From Candidatus Omnitrophota bacterium (GTDB lineage: Bacteria > Omnitrophota > Gorgyraeia > Gygaellales > Profunditerraquicolaceae): a DNA stretch of 64,000 nucleotides. Positions 16,718 through 27,400 of the stretch are shown one piece after another. The stretch is from assembly GCA_026387255.1 (NCBI GenBank), contig JAPLMA010000060.1, forward strand, positions 1-64,000, written 5' to 3'. The notes beneath the pieces were generated by a model, which saw only the letters and a list, made by a program, of their open reading frames with translations, was not told where the DNA came from and did no database searches. A program made the position numbers and the translations under genes. The stretch's first letter is position 1. The number at the start of each line of letters is the position of its first letter.

Positions 16718-17364
16718 AGATTTTTATTGATACTGCTAATGTTAAAGAGATAAAAGAAGCCAGTAGCCTTGGTTTAATTGATGGAGTAACCACTAATCCG
16801 ACGTTAATGGCTAAAGAAGGGCGTGACCCAGGGCTGGTATTAAGAGAGATCTGTGCTTTGGTTAGCGGCCCGGTGAGCGCAGAAGTAATTGCCTTAGAGT
16901 CTGCGGATATGGTTAATGAAGCGCGTCAATTAGTAAAACTGGCTAAGAACATTGTTGTCAAAATTCCGCTTACGAAAGAGGGATTAAAAGCAGTAAAGAT
17001 CTTGGCGGCGGAAGGAATTAAAACTAATGTTACGCTTTGTTTTTCTGCCGCACAGGCATTATTAGTGGCTAAGAGCGGAGCTACATATGTATCGCCTTTT
17101 ATCGGTAGGTTGGATGATTTTGCTCAGGAGGGGATGAATCTAATCGGTGAGATAAAAAAAATTTATACAAATTATAATTTTAAAACTCAAATTATCGTTG
17201 CTTCCGTGCGTAACCCTCTGCATGTAGTTAACGCCGCTTTAATCGGAGCGGATATTGCGACCATTCCTTATGCTGTAATTGAGCAGTTAATTAAGCACCC
17301 TTTAACCGATATTGGGATAAACAGGTTTCTGGAAGATTATAAGAAAATTTCTTTAAGTAAATAA
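16714..17364 (+). CDS. Transaldolase / fructose-6-phosphate aldolase family
   Basis: A 216-residue TIM-barrel aldolase of the short transaldolase (type 3B/FSA) group. The start [14 protein letters not shown] and [13 protein letters not shown] are diagnostic. The Schiff-base lysine is Lys83 in [10 protein letters not shown]. Later motifs are [20 protein letters not shown] and [11 protein letters not shown]. In bacteria this subgroup mostly has transaldolase activity in the non-oxidative pentose phosphate pathway; distinguishing it from true FSA requires active-site comparison. It overlaps the ROK gene by 4 bases and lptD by 1 base. Confidence 0.88.
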   Translation: MKIFIDTANVKEIKEASSLGLIDGVTTNPTLMAKEGRDPGLVLREICALVSGPVSAEVIALESADMVNEARQLVKLAKNIVVKIPLTKEGLKAVKILAAEGIKTNVTLCFSAAQALLVAKSGATYVSPFIGRLDDFAQEGMNLIGEIKKIYTNYNFKTQIIVASVRNPLHVVNAALIGADIATIPYAVIEQLIKHPLTDIGINRFLEDYKKISLSK

Positions 17365-19568
17365 TGATATATAAATTTAAAAATTTCCATCCGTTTAATT
17401 CGATAATCTTTGGTCTGATATTGGTTTTTGTTTTATGGGTTAACCTTGTTTCTGCCCAAGCCGCTAAAGAATCACCAATGGTGATTAATGGTGATAATGT
17501 AGAGTACTCTGCGGATAACAAAGAAGTGGTGGCGACCGGTAATATTGAAGTTATTTATAAGGGCACCAAGCTAACTTGTAATAGGTTAAAGGTTAATATG
17601 CAGACAAAAGAAGGCTTGGCTGAGGGTAATGCTAGAATCCAGGACGACAAGGGGGTGGTTACCGGAGAAAAGATTATCTATAATTTTGCGAATAAAACCG
17701 GGATTATCTCTAATGCTGATTTTCGCGCTAATCCCTATTTTGGCAAAGCAAAAAAAGTTGAAAAGTTAAGTGAGAGTGAATTTGTGGCTAAGAGAGGCTA
17801 TTTTACTACTTGTAGTTTAGACCATCCACATTATCGTTTTGCCGCAAAGAAGATTAGTGTATTCCCGCAAGATAAAATGTTAGCCCAGCAAGCTACGCTT
17901 TATCTGGGCACGGTACCGTTATTCTATCTTCCACAATTTAACTATTCAATGAAAGAGCCGATTATGCATGTACAGGTTGAGCCGGGTACACGTAAGGATT
18001 GGGGCCCGTATCTTTTGAGTGCTTGGCGTTATAATATTACGGACAATGTGAATGGTTTGGCTTTTCTGGATTATCGCAATAAATTAGGATTAGCAGAAGG
18101 TTTCGAACTAAATTATATAAAAACCCCAGTTGGCAAAGGCGATTTTAAATTTTATTATACGAATGAAAAACCTGCTGATCAACCAAAAGGAGCGCCAACG
18201 GAGTTTCAGCGTTATTTTATGCGTTGGCGCCATAAGTGGAATATTGATGAGCGCACGAATGTTACTGCGGAATTCTTTAAGATTACCGATAAAAGAAGAA
18301 AGAATGACCCAAACTACCCGAGTAGTCGTAATTTCCTGCAAGATTATTTCTTTCGCGAATACGAAAAAGATGTCCAACCATTAAGTTACGCATTATTTCA
18401 TCACGCTTTTAATTATTCCAGTTTGGATCTGCTTCTGCAAGTGCGCACTAATCATTGGTTTAACCAAGTAGAAAAAAAGCCGGAGATAAATTACAATCTG
18501 CCAAGTTTACAGCTAGGAGAAAGCCCGCTTTATTTTGAAAGTATAAACCAATTAGGCACTTATAACGTAAAGGGGAATGCGCAGGGTAATGATTTAACCG
18601 ATACCCGGCTGGATACTAAAAATACGGTTTCTCTACCCACCAAAATTGCTTTTATTCAATTTAGACCTTTTGTTTCCAGCCGTCAGACTTTTTATGATAA
18701 AGGCGCAAATGGCCAGAGCGGAATTATACGTACAATTTTTTATAGCGGCGCGGATATGAGTACTAAGTTTTACCGTATTTTTGATGCCAAAACAAACTTT
18801 CTTGGTTTAGATATTAATGGTTTACGCCACATTATTACTCCTACGGTGGGGTATTTGTATACACATCCGCCTACTATTCCCAATAGTAATATAAAACAGA
18901 TTGATAGCGTGGATTCTATAAATCGCGGCAACACTGCTGCTTTAAGTTTATCCAATAAATTACAAACTAAGCGTAGTGGACAAAGCGTGGATTTGGTGGA
19001 TTTTTTGATCACCACTAATGTTGTGCTCGATCCTAAAACAGGAGATAACGCATTTCTTACTCCCCGCGCAGGAGAGAGCTTGAAAGATAATTTTTCGGAT
19101 ATTCTCTTTAAATTAAAAATATTACCATATTCCTGGATGAGATTTGAATCTGACGCTACTTTTGCGCATGCAGATCATACGAGTGCGAATTATAATAAAT
19201 TTTCACTAGCTAGTTATGACCTAAATTTTGATTTGGGCAAAAATGGCTCATTTTCTCTTGGCCAGCGTTATGAAAGAAAAGGTAAGAATGAAGTTACTCT
19301 TGGGTATAATTTTCGTCTGAGCCCCAAGTGGAAATTTGGTATTTATGAACGGTATAACTTTAAGAAGTCTAGTTCTCTTGAGAGAGGCTTCCAGGAGCAG
19401 GAGTATACTTTAACCCGTGATTTGCACTGTTGGGAATTGGATATTACCCTGAACAAAAAAGAAATTTCCGGTACCACCATATTCTTTACTTTTAGGCTTA
19501 AGGCCTTCCCTGAGAATGAATTTGGATTTGATCAGGCGATGACTAAGAAGAAGTCCGGTACACAATAA
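17364..19568 (+). CDS. lptD: LPS-assembly outer-membrane protein LptD (OstA)
   Basis: A 734-residue outer-membrane translocon that inserts lipopolysaccharide in the outer leaflet. A signal peptide (about 1-31, ending VSAQA) precedes an OstA-type beta-jellyroll domain (about 38-130, with VEYSADNKEVVATGNIEV and ARIQDDKGVVTGEKI). A large beta-barrel region follows. The ending is EFGFDQAMTKKKSGTQ rather than a terminal Phe. Motifs such as KKISVFPQDKMLAQQATLYL and PLFYLPQFNYSMKEP are typical. It indicates a diderm LPS-type envelope. It is coupled to the aldolase gene by a 1-base overlap. Confidence 0.88.
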   Translation: MIYKFKNFHPFNSIIFGLILVFVLWVNLVSAQAAKESPMVINGDNVEYSADNKEVVATGNIEVIYKGTKLTCNRLKVNMQTKEGLAEGNARIQDDKGVVTGEKIIYNFANKTGIISNADFRANPYFGKAKKVEKLSESEFVAKRGYFTTCSLDHPHYRFAAKKISVFPQDKMLAQQATLYLGTVPLFYLPQFNYSMKEPIMHVQVEPGTRKDWGPYLLSAWRYNITDNVNGLAFLDYRNKLGLAEGFELNYIKTPVGKGDFKFYYTNEKPADQPKGAPTEFQRYFMRWRHKWNIDERTNVTAEFFKITDKRRKNDPNYPSSRNFLQDYFFREYEKDVQPLSYALFHHAFNYSSLDLLLQVRTNHWFNQVEKKPEINYNLPSLQLGESPLYFESINQLGTYNVKGNAQGNDLTDTRLDTKNTVSLPTKIAFIQFRPFVSSRQTFYDKGANGQSGIIRTIFYSGADMSTKFYRIFDAKTNFLGLDINGLRHIITPTVGYLYTHPPTIPNSNIKQIDSVDSINRGNTAALSLSNKLQTKRSGQSVDLVDFLITTNVVLDPKTGDNAFLTPRAGESLKDNFSDILFKLKILPYSWMRFESDATFAHADHTSANYNKFSLASYDLNFDLGKNGSFSLGQRYERKGKNEVTLGYNFRLSPKWKFGIYERYNFKKSSSLERGFQEQEYTLTRDLHCWELDITLNKKEISGTTIFFTFRLKAFPENEFGFDQAMTKKKSGTQ

Positions 19569-19596
19569 AATTACTAGAACCAAAAGAGGTGCTTAA

Positions 19597-20895
19597 ATGA
19601 ATATATCAATTATTGGGTCTGGTTATGTGGGTTTAGTTTCCGGGGCTTGTTTTGCCCAGCTCGGTAACCAGGTTATTTGCGCGGATAATGATGCCAAAAA
19701 AATTAGCAATCTTAAAAAAGGTATTATTCCTATCTTTGAACCAGGATTAGAAGAGCTGATTGTGAGTAATTTAAAGAAGAAACGGCTTAAATTCACCTCT
19801 AACATAACTGAGGCAGTAAAGTCAAGTGAAGTAATTTTTATTGCCGTAGGCACTCCGGCGTTGGAAAATGGAGAAGCGGATTTAACCGGAGTAGAGCATG
19901 TGGCGCGCTCGATCGCTGTGAATATGGATGGTTATCGGCTGATTGTGGAAAAATCTACTGTTCCGGTAGAGACCTGCGCCTGGATTAAGAAGACTGTGGC
20001 TACTTACATTAAAAAGAAACATAAATTTGATGTAGTTTCTAACCCGGAGTTTTTGCGCGAGGGTTCAGCGATAAATGATTTTAATCATCCTGACCGGATT
20101 GTTTTGGGCTTAGAGACTCCTAAGGCCAAGCGGATAATGACGAGTTTATATCAGCCTTTAAATCGGCCGATTTTGGTGACGAATATAAAATCCGCGGAAC
20201 TGATTAAGCATGCCTCTAATGCCTTCCTGGCGACTAAGATTTCATTTATCAATGCGATTGCCCGTATTTGCGATAAGGTGGGCGCGGATGTTAAAGAGGT
20301 GGCTTGCGGCATGGGTTTAGATAATCGTATCGGCCGCAATTTTTTGCACGCTGGAATTGGTTATGGCGGTTCTTGTTTTCCTAAAGACCTGGAGGCCTTT
20401 ATTACGATTGCTGAGAAATTAGGTTATGATTTTAGAATCCTTAAAGCCGTAAGAAATACCAATCAGGAGCAGAAGGTTTTTGTTTTACAGAAAATTAAAG
20501 ATGCCTTGTGGATTATTCGAAATAAAACGATTGCTGTTTTAGGCTTGTCCTTTAAACCGGACACCGATGATTTAAGAAATTCTCCGGGTATTGATTTGAT
20601 CAACGCGTTAATTCAGGAAGGCGCAAAAATCAAGGTCTATGACCCTCAATCCATGGAAAAGGCCAGAAAAATCCTGAAAAATGTTATTTTTTGTAAAGAT
20701 GCGTATCAAACTGCCGAAGGCGCCGATTGCCTTATCCTGGCCACCGAATGGAATGAATTTAAAGAGTTGGATTTTATAAGATTGAAAAAAAAGTTAAAAC
20801 GCGCGCTGATTGTTGACGGCAGGAATATTTATGATCCTAAATTGCTTAGGGGTTTGGGCTTTACCTATATCGGAGTGGGAAGAGGAAATGAATAA
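19597..20895 (+). CDS. UDP-glucose 6-dehydrogenase
   Basis: Oxidises UDP-glucose to UDP-glucuronate with two NAD+. The N-terminal Rossmann motif is IIGSGYVGLVSGACFA. EKSTVPVETC and NPEFLREGSAINDF follow. The catalytic Cys260 lies in GYGGSCFPKDLEAF, and GLSFKPDTDDLRNSP opens the C-terminal domain. It has 432 residues with the single-domain order expected of the Ugd/TuaD type. It is followed by another nucleotide-sugar dehydrogenase, an epimerase and a UDP-glucuronate decarboxylase, which would use its product. A ribosome site (AGAGGTG) precedes the ATG. Confidence 0.92.
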   Translation: MNISIIGSGYVGLVSGACFAQLGNQVICADNDAKKISNLKKGIIPIFEPGLEELIVSNLKKKRLKFTSNITEAVKSSEVIFIAVGTPALENGEADLTGVEHVARSIAVNMDGYRLIVEKSTVPVETCAWIKKTVATYIKKKHKFDVVSNPEFLREGSAINDFNHPDRIVLGLETPKAKRIMTSLYQPLNRPILVTNIKSAELIKHASNAFLATKISFINAIARICDKVGADVKEVACGMGLDNRIGRNFLHAGIGYGGSCFPKDLEAFITIAEKLGYDFRILKAVRNTNQEQKVFVLQKIKDALWIIRNKTIAVLGLSFKPDTDDLRNSPGIDLINALIQEGAKIKVYDPQSMEKARKILKNVIFCKDAYQTAEGADCLILATEWNEFKELDFIRLKKKLKRALIVDGRNIYDPKLLRGLGFTYIGVGRGNE

Positions 20896-22198
20896 AATTT
20901 TATTGAATTTAGATAAAAAAATAAAAAATAAACAGATAAAAATTGCCGTAGTTGGTTTGGGTTATGTTGGATTTCCTCTGGCTTTAGAATTTGTCAAAAA
21001 AAAGGTTAAGGTAGTGGGAATTGAAATTGATACTCATCGTCTGAAATCTATTGCTCAGCGCAAATCTTATATCAGTGATATAAGTAATCATGAGTTAACC
21101 GCGATGTTATCGAGCGGATATTTTAAGGCGAGCAGGAGTTTTGCGGATATTGCGCAAGCCGATTGTGTTTTAATCTGTGTTCCTACTCCTTTGAAAGGAA
21201 AATATCTTCCGGATATTTCTTTTATCAGGAATGCCGTTAGTCAGGTTGCTTTGCATCTAAAAAATGGCGCGTTAGTAATTTTAGAGAGTACGACCTATCC
21301 CGGGACAACCGAAGAAGAAATTTTACCGATTTTTCAAAATCTCGGGTTTAGGCATGCCAAAGATTTCTACCTTTGTTTTTCACCGGAAAGAATTGATCCG
21401 GGTAATAAGAAATTTCCCGTGCATAAGATCCCCAAGGTTATTGGCGGGCTTACTCCTTTAGCCACGCAACTGGCAATGGCAGTTTACCGGATTATCATTA
21501 AGCAGGTTGTCCCGGTAAGCAGTTGTCGGGCCGCCGAAACTGTGAAGCTACTGGAGAATACCTTCCGCTTAATTAATATCGGTTTGATTGATGAGCTATC
21601 GATGATGGCGCATCAGATGAAAATTGATATCTGGGAGGTTGTCCAAGCCGCCAGCACTAAGCCCTTTGGTTTTATGCCTTTTTATCCCGGCCCAGGCGTG
21701 GGTGGCCACTGCATTCCAAAAGACCCTTTGTATTTGCATTGGAAGGCCAAGAGTTTTGGTTTTCATTCGCGCTTTATTAAACTGGCTTCTCATGTCATAA
21801 ATTATATGCCTGAATATATCGTCAAAAGGATTAAAGAGGCTTTTGCGCGCAGGGGAAAAAAACTAAAGGGTGCGAAAATATTAGTGATTGGGGTAACTTA
21901 TAAAAAAGATATTAAAGATTTACGTAAATCACCGAGCATTGATGTAATCAATAGCCTAAAAAGACAAGGTGTTAAAATCTCCTATGCGGATCCACTGATA
22001 CCATATCTTAAGCTTGAAGGGCTGGATTTAAAATCCGTGGGTTTAAGTGCTAATAAAATTAAAGAATTCGATTGTTGTCTTATTGCTACGGACCATACCA
22101 AAGTTAATTATGCTGCTTTATTAAAAAATGCAAAATTTATTTTTGATTCCAGGAATGTTTATCAAGGAAATCATACAGAAAAGGTGGAGAGGCTATGA
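20888..22198 (+). CDS. Nucleotide-sugar dehydrogenase, WecC/WbpA/TviB type
   Basis: A 436-residue dehydrogenase, probably acting on a UDP-N-acetylhexosamine. The preferred ATG at 20888 has the ribosome site GAAGAGGAA; a longer in-frame start at 20810 would extend 85 bases into the upstream gene. It has the Rossmann GLGYVGFPLALEF, the CVPTP motif, STTYPGTTEEE, FSPERIDPGN and the catalytic Cys275 in GGHCIPKDPLYL. These features (FSPERI, GGHCIPKDP) mark the WecC/WbpA/VipA class rather than Ugd. It overlaps ugd by 8 bases and the epimerase by 4. Confidence 0.88.
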   Translation: MNKILLNLDKKIKNKQIKIAVVGLGYVGFPLALEFVKKKVKVVGIEIDTHRLKSIAQRKSYISDISNHELTAMLSSGYFKASRSFADIAQADCVLICVPTPLKGKYLPDISFIRNAVSQVALHLKNGALVILESTTYPGTTEEEILPIFQNLGFRHAKDFYLCFSPERIDPGNKKFPVHKIPKVIGGLTPLATQLAMAVYRIIIKQVVPVSSCRAAETVKLLENTFRLINIGLIDELSMMAHQMKIDIWEVVQAASTKPFGFMPFYPGPGVGGHCIPKDPLYLHWKAKSFGFHSRFIKLASHVINYMPEYIVKRIKEAFARRGKKLKGAKILVIGVTYKKDIKDLRKSPSIDVINSLKRQGVKISYADPLIPYLKLEGLDLKSVGLSANKIKEFDCCLIATDHTKVNYAALLKNAKFIFDSRNVYQGNHTEKVERL

Positions 22199-23130
22199 GC
22201 AGGTTTTTGGTTACTGGTGGGGCGGGTTTTATTGGTTCGCATATTGTGGAGGCATTGGTTAAACAAGGCCAAGATGTGCGGATTTTGGATAATTTTTCCA
22301 GTGGAAAAATGCGCAATCTTAAGGGTTTAGAAAAAAAGATTGACTTAGTTAAGGGGGATATTTGTTCAGCGACGACTTGTATTAAAGCAACCAAACACAT
22401 GGATTTTGTTTTACATCAGGCGGCCTTAAGGAGCGTGCCTAAAAGCATGGTTGAGCCACATGCCTATAATCGTGTCAATATTGATGGAACACTTAATATG
22501 CTCGAGGCTTCCCGGCAGAATAAGGTAAAACGTTTTGTTTTTGCCTCATCTAGTTCTGTTTATGGAGAAGTAAACGATTACCCGGAAAAGGAAAACTTTA
22601 TTCCTAGCCCGATCTCACCTTATGCCCTAAGTAAATTAACCGGTGAATATTATTGTAAGATATTCAGTTTGCATTATGGCTTACCTACAGTTGCCTTACG
22701 CTATTTTAATGTCTTTGGGCCGCGCCAAGCCCTGGATGATGATTATGCGGTAGTCATCCCTAAGTTTATTAATTGTTTACTTAAGAATCAGCCTCCTCCG
22801 ATCTTTGGTAATGGCCGGCAGTCTCGAGATTTTACATTTGTACAGAATGTGGTGAGCGCCAATTTACTTGCCGTCGCAGCCGGTAAAGTTAAATATGGAG
22901 TTTTTAATATTGCCGGAGGCAAAGATACCTCGGTTCTGAATTTAGTTAAAATTCTAAATCAGATTCTAAGCAAAGATATTCCTCCCAGGTTACTCCCCAA
23001 GCGGCCCGGGGATGTATTTAGAACATTAGCGGATATTAGAAAAGCCGCTCAGTTATTAAATTTTAAACCGAAAGTTAATTTTATTGATGGATTAAAAATT
23101 ACGGTTAATTTTTGGAAAGAAAATGCCTAA
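22195..23130 (+). CDS. NAD-dependent sugar epimerase, WbpP/GalE-like
   Basis: An extended short-chain dehydrogenase of 311 residues. The NAD motif is [11 protein letters not shown] near the start. [12 protein letters not shown] and the SSSVYGE segment with the Ser follow, then catalytic Tyr143 and Lys147 ([13 protein letters not shown]) and [10 protein letters not shown]. The SVPKSM-type and [11 protein letters not shown] features fit UDP-GlcNAc/UDP-Glc 4-epimerases or UDP-glucuronate epimerases; the substrate cannot be fixed from sequence alone. It sits between the dehydrogenase and the decarboxylase in an envelope-sugar operon. Confidence 0.82.
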   Translation: MSRFLVTGGAGFIGSHIVEALVKQGQDVRILDNFSSGKMRNLKGLEKKIDLVKGDICSATTCIKATKHMDFVLHQAALRSVPKSMVEPHAYNRVNIDGTLNMLEASRQNKVKRFVFASSSSVYGEVNDYPEKENFIPSPISPYALSKLTGEYYCKIFSLHYGLPTVALRYFNVFGPRQALDDDYAVVIPKFINCLLKNQPPPIFGNGRQSRDFTFVQNVVSANLLAVAAGKVKYGVFNIAGGKDTSVLNLVKILNQILSKDIPPRLLPKRPGDVFRTLADIRKAAQLLNFKPKVNFIDGLKITVNFWKENA

Positions 23131-24055
23131 GCAGACTGTTTTGATTACCGGAGGCGCGGGTTTTATTGGCTCGCATTTATGCCTTAAGCTGCTGTCGAGC
23201 AATTATAAAGTCATTTGCCTGGATAATTTTATTACCGGTAGTCGGGATAATCTAAAAACCTTTATCCGAAATAAAAATTTTCGTTTAGAGGTCTGTAATG
23301 TTTCAAATTATATTGATATTCCCGGTAAAATAGACTATGTTTTACACTGCGCTTCATTAGCGTCTCCGAAGGATTATTTAGATTTTCCGATTCAGACTTT
23401 AAAGGTGGGCTCTTTAGGTACGCATAATGCTTTAGGCTTAGCTAAAAAGAAAAAAGCTGTTTTTATGCTTTTTTCTACATCAGAAGTTTATGGAGATCCT
23501 CTGGAGCATCCCCAAAAAGAAAGCTATTGGGGTCATGTGAACCCTGTTGGGGTGCGTGGCTGCTATGATGAATCTAAGCGGTTTGCCGAGGCGATCACGA
23601 TGGCCTATTACCGTGTGCACAAATTGGATACCAAGATTGTGCGTATTTTTAATACCTATGGGCCAAGAATGCGTCATAATGATGGCCGGGTGGTGCCTAA
23701 TTTTATTGATCAGGCTCTAAAAGGTAAGGCGCTAACGGTTTATGGAGGAGGCCAACAGACGAGAAGTTTCTGTTATATTGATGATTTAGTTGATGGTATA
23801 TTGCGTTTAATGCTCTCTGATCAAAATTTACCGATTAACTTGGGCAATCCTCATGAGTTTACTATTCTACAATTGGTAAAAATAGTTTTAAAATTAACTG
23901 GTTCTAAAAGTAGAGTTGTCTTTAGAAAATTACCCCAAGATGATCCCCAACAGCGCCAGCCGGATATCACTAAAGCTAAGAAACTTCTTGCTTGGGAACC
24001 GATGGTCTCCCTAGAGGATGGGTTAGAGCGTACCATATCCTGGTTCAGAAGATAA
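23123..24055 (+). CDS. UDP-glucuronate decarboxylase (UDP-xylose synthase)
   Basis: Decarboxylates UDP-glucuronate to UDP-xylose. A 310-residue extended SDR with [12 protein letters not shown] and the UXS-specific [40 protein letters not shown], catalytic Tyr148/Lys152 ([11 protein letters not shown]), [10 protein letters not shown] and [16 protein letters not shown] follow. These strongly match UXS rather than RmlB or GalE. It overlaps the epimerase by 8 bases. With the UDP-glucose dehydrogenase three genes upstream it completes a UDP-glucose to UDP-xylose route. Confidence 0.9.
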   Translation: MPKQTVLITGGAGFIGSHLCLKLLSSNYKVICLDNFITGSRDNLKTFIRNKNFRLEVCNVSNYIDIPGKIDYVLHCASLASPKDYLDFPIQTLKVGSLGTHNALGLAKKKKAVFMLFSTSEVYGDPLEHPQKESYWGHVNPVGVRGCYDESKRFAEAITMAYYRVHKLDTKIVRIFNTYGPRMRHNDGRVVPNFIDQALKGKALTVYGGGQQTRSFCYIDDLVDGILRLMLSDQNLPINLGNPHEFTILQLVKIVLKLTGSKSRVVFRKLPQDDPQQRQPDITKAKKLLAWEPMVSLEDGLERTISWFRR

Positions 24056-24071
24056 ATTTAGGCCCCTTTCC

Positions 24072-24101
24072 TTGACAATGCCATCGGGTATATGTTATAC
24101 T
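24072..24101 (+). promoter_or_regulatory. Extended -10 promoter before cvpA
   Basis: TTGACA at 24072-24077, an 18-base spacer and TATACT at 24096-24101, with TGT before the -10. The downstream leader contains a short CCTGC-TTAAG-GCAGG hairpin (about 24124-24139). Confidence 0.75.
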
Positions 24102-24172
24102 TCTTGATAAATTTAAATTTAGCCTGCTTAAGGCAGGTAAGCGCTTTAATCGTTTAGAAAGAGGTAAATATT

Positions 24173-24754
24173 ATGATTCTAGAGATAATCGCAAAGTTTA
24201 ATTTTTTGGATTATATTATTCTAATTGTTTTATTTAGAATATGTTACATTGCTGCTAAAATGGGCCTACCCGTTGAGATCTTCAAATTCTCAGGAGCAAT
24301 GTTTTCTATCTATATCGCGTTACATTATTACACCACTCTTTCGAATCTTATTCAGAGCCGTTTTATGCCTAAAGAGATGTCTTTAGGGTTTATGGATTTT
24401 ATAATTTTTCTTTTTTTAATTATATTAGGGTATTTATGTTTTGTAGTCTTGCGCAGCGTCCTTTCCCGTTTTATACAATTGAATGCTGTTCCTAAAATTA
24501 GTCAATGTTTAGGATTAATTTTAGGCATCGGGCGGGGTTTTCTGGTTATCGGTTTGTTATCTTTTACTTTGGTTATTTCTAACATTACTTATCTTAACAA
24601 TTCGGTAAAACACTCTTATTTGGGCAGTAAGGCTTTTGTAATTCTACCTCAGACATACGGTTGGCTTTGGAATAATATTTTTTCTAAGTTTTCCACTCAA
24701 GAAAAATTTAATCCCGCCGTTACGCAAGTCACGGAGAAATTTAAACACAAATGA
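24173..24754 (+). CDS. cvpA: CvpA-family membrane protein
   Basis: A 193-residue protein with four to five hydrophobic segments (about 12-28, 36-54, 73-92, 105-135). It contains FNFLDYIILIVLFRICYIAA near the N-terminus and PKISQCLGLILGIGRGFLVI, which fit the CvpA/colicin V production family. The family affects envelope homeostasis, and its molecular function is unresolved. It starts the operon cvpA, NIF3-like, dnaG, rpoD, overlapping the next gene by 4 bases. A ribosome site (AGAGGTAA) precedes the ATG. Confidence 0.75.
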   Translation: MILEIIAKFNFLDYIILIVLFRICYIAAKMGLPVEIFKFSGAMFSIYIALHYYTTLSNLIQSRFMPKEMSLGFMDFIIFLFLIILGYLCFVVLRSVLSRFIQLNAVPKISQCLGLILGIGRGFLVIGLLSFTLVISNITYLNNSVKHSYLGSKAFVILPQTYGWLWNNIFSKFSTQEKFNPAVTQVTEKFKHK

Positions 24755-25635
24755 AATTAATTAATTTTTATAACCAGGTAGTGAATTTTGGCCGTTTAGC
24801 TGACCCGCGTAAGGATAAGCAGAGAATAAAATCATTCCCAGATTCGGCAATTCTTTTTGGTAAGCCTAATTTAGAGATTAAGAAGATTATGGTGGGCATT
24901 GATATTGAAGTGGCGGAGCTCCTGCTGGCGGATCGCATTCGCCAAAGGGAAGGATTGGATTTGGTAATTGCGCATCATCCTGAAGGAAAAGCCTACGCAG
25001 GTCTGCCTGAGGTAATGCGGCTACAGATTGATCTTTTAACTCAAGCTGGAGTTGCGCAGAAGACGGCTACCAAGTTACTACAAGAGCGGATGGCACAAGT
25101 AGAACGTAGGGTATTGCCGCAGAATCATACTCGGCCGGTGGATGCGGCCAGATTATTGAATATGCCCTTTATGAATATGCACACACCAGCAGATAATCAC
25201 GTATATAGGTATTTAGAGGCTATTTTTAACCAGAAAGCTAACCGGGCGGGGTTGCTCCAGGATGTAGTAAAGATACTGAATACTATACCGGAATATCAGA
25301 TTGCCCAGAAGTTTAATACTGGACCGCGTATAATTTTAGGTAATCCTAGACGGCCGACAGGTAAAATTTTGTTTGAGATGACCGGAGGGACCGAAGGGTC
25401 AGTTGATGTTTTTGATAAATTATATAAGGCTGGGGTAAGAACTTTAATCTCGATGCATTTAAGTGAAGAACATTTTAAAAAGGTTAAAAATGCTAATTTA
25501 AATGTGGTTATTGCCGGGCATATATCAAGCGATACCCTGGGGTTAAACCTACTTTTGGATAAGATCGAGAAATCAGCAAAACAGAATTTTGAAGTTATCG
25601 CTTGTTCCGGTTTTACCAGGATAAAGAGAAAGTAA
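24751..25635 (+). CDS. NIF3/DUF34-like metal-binding protein
   Basis: A 294-residue protein with metal-ligand motifs of the NIF3 (YqfO, GTP cyclohydrolase I type 2) family: AHHPEGKAY (about residues 91-99), NMHTPADNH in the middle, and the terminal GHISSDTLGLNLLLD. Between them are MTGGTEGS and LISMHLSEEHF. NIF3-like genes commonly adjoin dnaG-rpoD in bacteria (as yqfO does), and here it precedes dnaG by 2 bases from the preferred start. The biochemical role of the family is not settled. Divergence from typical YqfO makes the subfamily uncertain. Confidence 0.72.
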   Translation: MKLINFYNQVVNFGRLADPRKDKQRIKSFPDSAILFGKPNLEIKKIMVGIDIEVAELLLADRIRQREGLDLVIAHHPEGKAYAGLPEVMRLQIDLLTQAGVAQKTATKLLQERMAQVERRVLPQNHTRPVDAARLLNMPFMNMHTPADNHVYRYLEAIFNQKANRAGLLQDVVKILNTIPEYQIAQKFNTGPRIILGNPRRPTGKILFEMTGGTEGSVDVFDKLYKAGVRTLISMHLSEEHFKKVKNANLNVVIAGHISSDTLGLNLLLDKIEKSAKQNFEVIACSGFTRIKRK

Positions 25636-25637
25636 AA

Positions 25638-27398
25638 ATGTCGGGGCGTATTCCTGAAAATTTACTCGAAGACATACTTGGCCGGGTGGATCTCGTTGAG
25701 ATGATCTCTGGCTATATTCCTTTGAAGAAGGCGGGAAGTAATTTTAAGGCCAACTGTCCGTTTCATCATGAAAAGACTGCTTCTTTTATGGTTTCCCCTG
25801 AGCGCCAGATTTATCATTGTTTTGGCTGCGGTGAGTCGGGCAATGCCTTTAAATTTCTTATGCGCCATGAACGGATGGAATTCCCCGAGGCGGTTGAAAT
25901 ATTGGCTAAAAAGTGTGGAGTGAGCCTACCTGATCAGGATAAGCCAGAGTTAGCCAGGGCAGCGAGTTTAAATAGTCAATTGTATAAAGTTAATGAGCTG
26001 GCAGTAAATTTTTATGAAAATAATCTCCATAGTGGTAGCCTTGCGTTAAATTATTTGATCAACAGAGGGGTTAAGCTTGGAACGATAAAAGAGTTTCATT
26101 TGGGGTTAGCTACTTCTGGCTGGGATAATCTAATTAATTTTTTAAGGAGCAAGAATGTCAGCCTGGCGCTTCTGGAGCAAGCGGGTTTGGTGCTCCCTAA
26201 GGAATCGGGCGGTTATTATGATCGTTTCCGTAATCGTATTATTTTTCCTGTTTTTGATCTGCGCAGCCGCATGATCGGATTTGGCGCCAGAGTAATGGAT
26301 AATAGCTTGCCTAAATATATCAATTCTCCGGAGACGCCGGTTTACGTAAAAGGCAAAAATCTTTTTGGTTTAAATTTATCCAAGGATTTTATACGGGATG
26401 CGGATAGCGCCGTAATCGTGGAAGGTTACCTGGATTTTATGATTCCTTATCAAGAGGGGTTAAAAAATATCGTCGCTTCGCAGGGAACTGCGCTTACTTT
26501 GGAGCAGATTAAACTGCTTAAGCGTTATACGCATAATGTAGTGATGATCTATGATGGTGACACTGCCGGAGAAATAGCTACCTTAAGGAGCTTAGATCTA
26601 CTTATTGATGAAGGTATAAATGTAAAAGTTGTTCCTTTGCCTAAAGGGACGGATCCCGATGCATTGGTACGCAGTGAGGGAATTAATACTTTAAAAGATA
26701 AGGTCAAAAAAGCGGAAAGCTTTTTTGATTATAAACTGGATGTTTTAAGGAGCCGTTATGATATAAAAGATGCGCACGGTAAAACCAAAATTGCTTCTGA
26801 AATGCTCTTAACGATAAATAAATTTGATAATGCTATTCTCAGGGGGGAGTATACTAAAAGATTATCTGAAGTGATGTGTATACCGGAGCAGTATATTCTT
26901 GAAGAGCTGGGAAAATTAAAGCCTGCTGATTCCAGATCTGCGGGTCAACCCGTTTCTTCGGCAAAAAAGCAGATTCAGATTAATCCGGCGGAGAAGCTTT
27001 TGATTAAATTCATGCTCGAGGAAAAAGAAATGATTGAAAAAATTATGCAGCAGTTATCGCCTGCTGATTTTGCGGATACGCGTACTGCTAAAATTGTTTC
27101 CGTAATACAGAATTTGGTTCTGGAGGGTAAAAATATCACTCCCAGCGTACTGATGAATTATTTTAGCGAAGATGATGCTAGTCAATTAGTTTGTGAAACC
27201 ATGTTTATGCCGGCCCTTGACGACCAGGGCAGAGAAAAAGCGGTTAATGATTGTATAACGCGGATTAAGATTCAAAGAAAAAAAACCCAACGTGAACATC
27301 TGCACCTACAGATTAAAAGCGCCCAATCTCTGGGTGATGAGGGGAAATTAAATAGTCTTATTCAAGAATTTCATAATCTTATAAAGAAAGGCGATTAA
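25638..27398 (+). CDS. dnaG: DNA primase
   Basis: Synthesises RNA primers at the replication fork. The preferred ATG at 25638 ([18 protein letters not shown]) lies 2 bases after the previous stop; an in-frame start at 25602 would add 12 residues. The zinc-binding domain has Cys40, His43, Cys61 and Cys64 (CPFH and CFGC). The catalytic TOPRIM core has [10 protein letters not shown], and SQGTALT and [10 protein letters not shown] follow. A C-terminal helicase-binding domain is present. Its 586 residues are normal. rpoD follows after 2 bases, the classical dnaG-rpoD macromolecular synthesis operon. Confidence 0.96.
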   Translation: MSGRIPENLLEDILGRVDLVEMISGYIPLKKAGSNFKANCPFHHEKTASFMVSPERQIYHCFGCGESGNAFKFLMRHERMEFPEAVEILAKKCGVSLPDQDKPELARAASLNSQLYKVNELAVNFYENNLHSGSLALNYLINRGVKLGTIKEFHLGLATSGWDNLINFLRSKNVSLALLEQAGLVLPKESGGYYDRFRNRIIFPVFDLRSRMIGFGARVMDNSLPKYINSPETPVYVKGKNLFGLNLSKDFIRDADSAVIVEGYLDFMIPYQEGLKNIVASQGTALTLEQIKLLKRYTHNVVMIYDGDTAGEIATLRSLDLLIDEGINVKVVPLPKGTDPDALVRSEGINTLKDKVKKAESFFDYKLDVLRSRYDIKDAHGKTKIASEMLLTINKFDNAILRGEYTKRLSEVMCIPEQYILEELGKLKPADSRSAGQPVSSAKKQIQINPAEKLLIKFMLEEKEMIEKIMQQLSPADFADTRTAKIVSVIQNLVLEGKNITPSVLMNYFSEDDASQLVCETMFMPALDDQGREKAVNDCITRIKIQRKKTQREHLHLQIKSAQSLGDEGKLNSLIQEFHNLIKKGD

Positions 27399-27400
27399 GT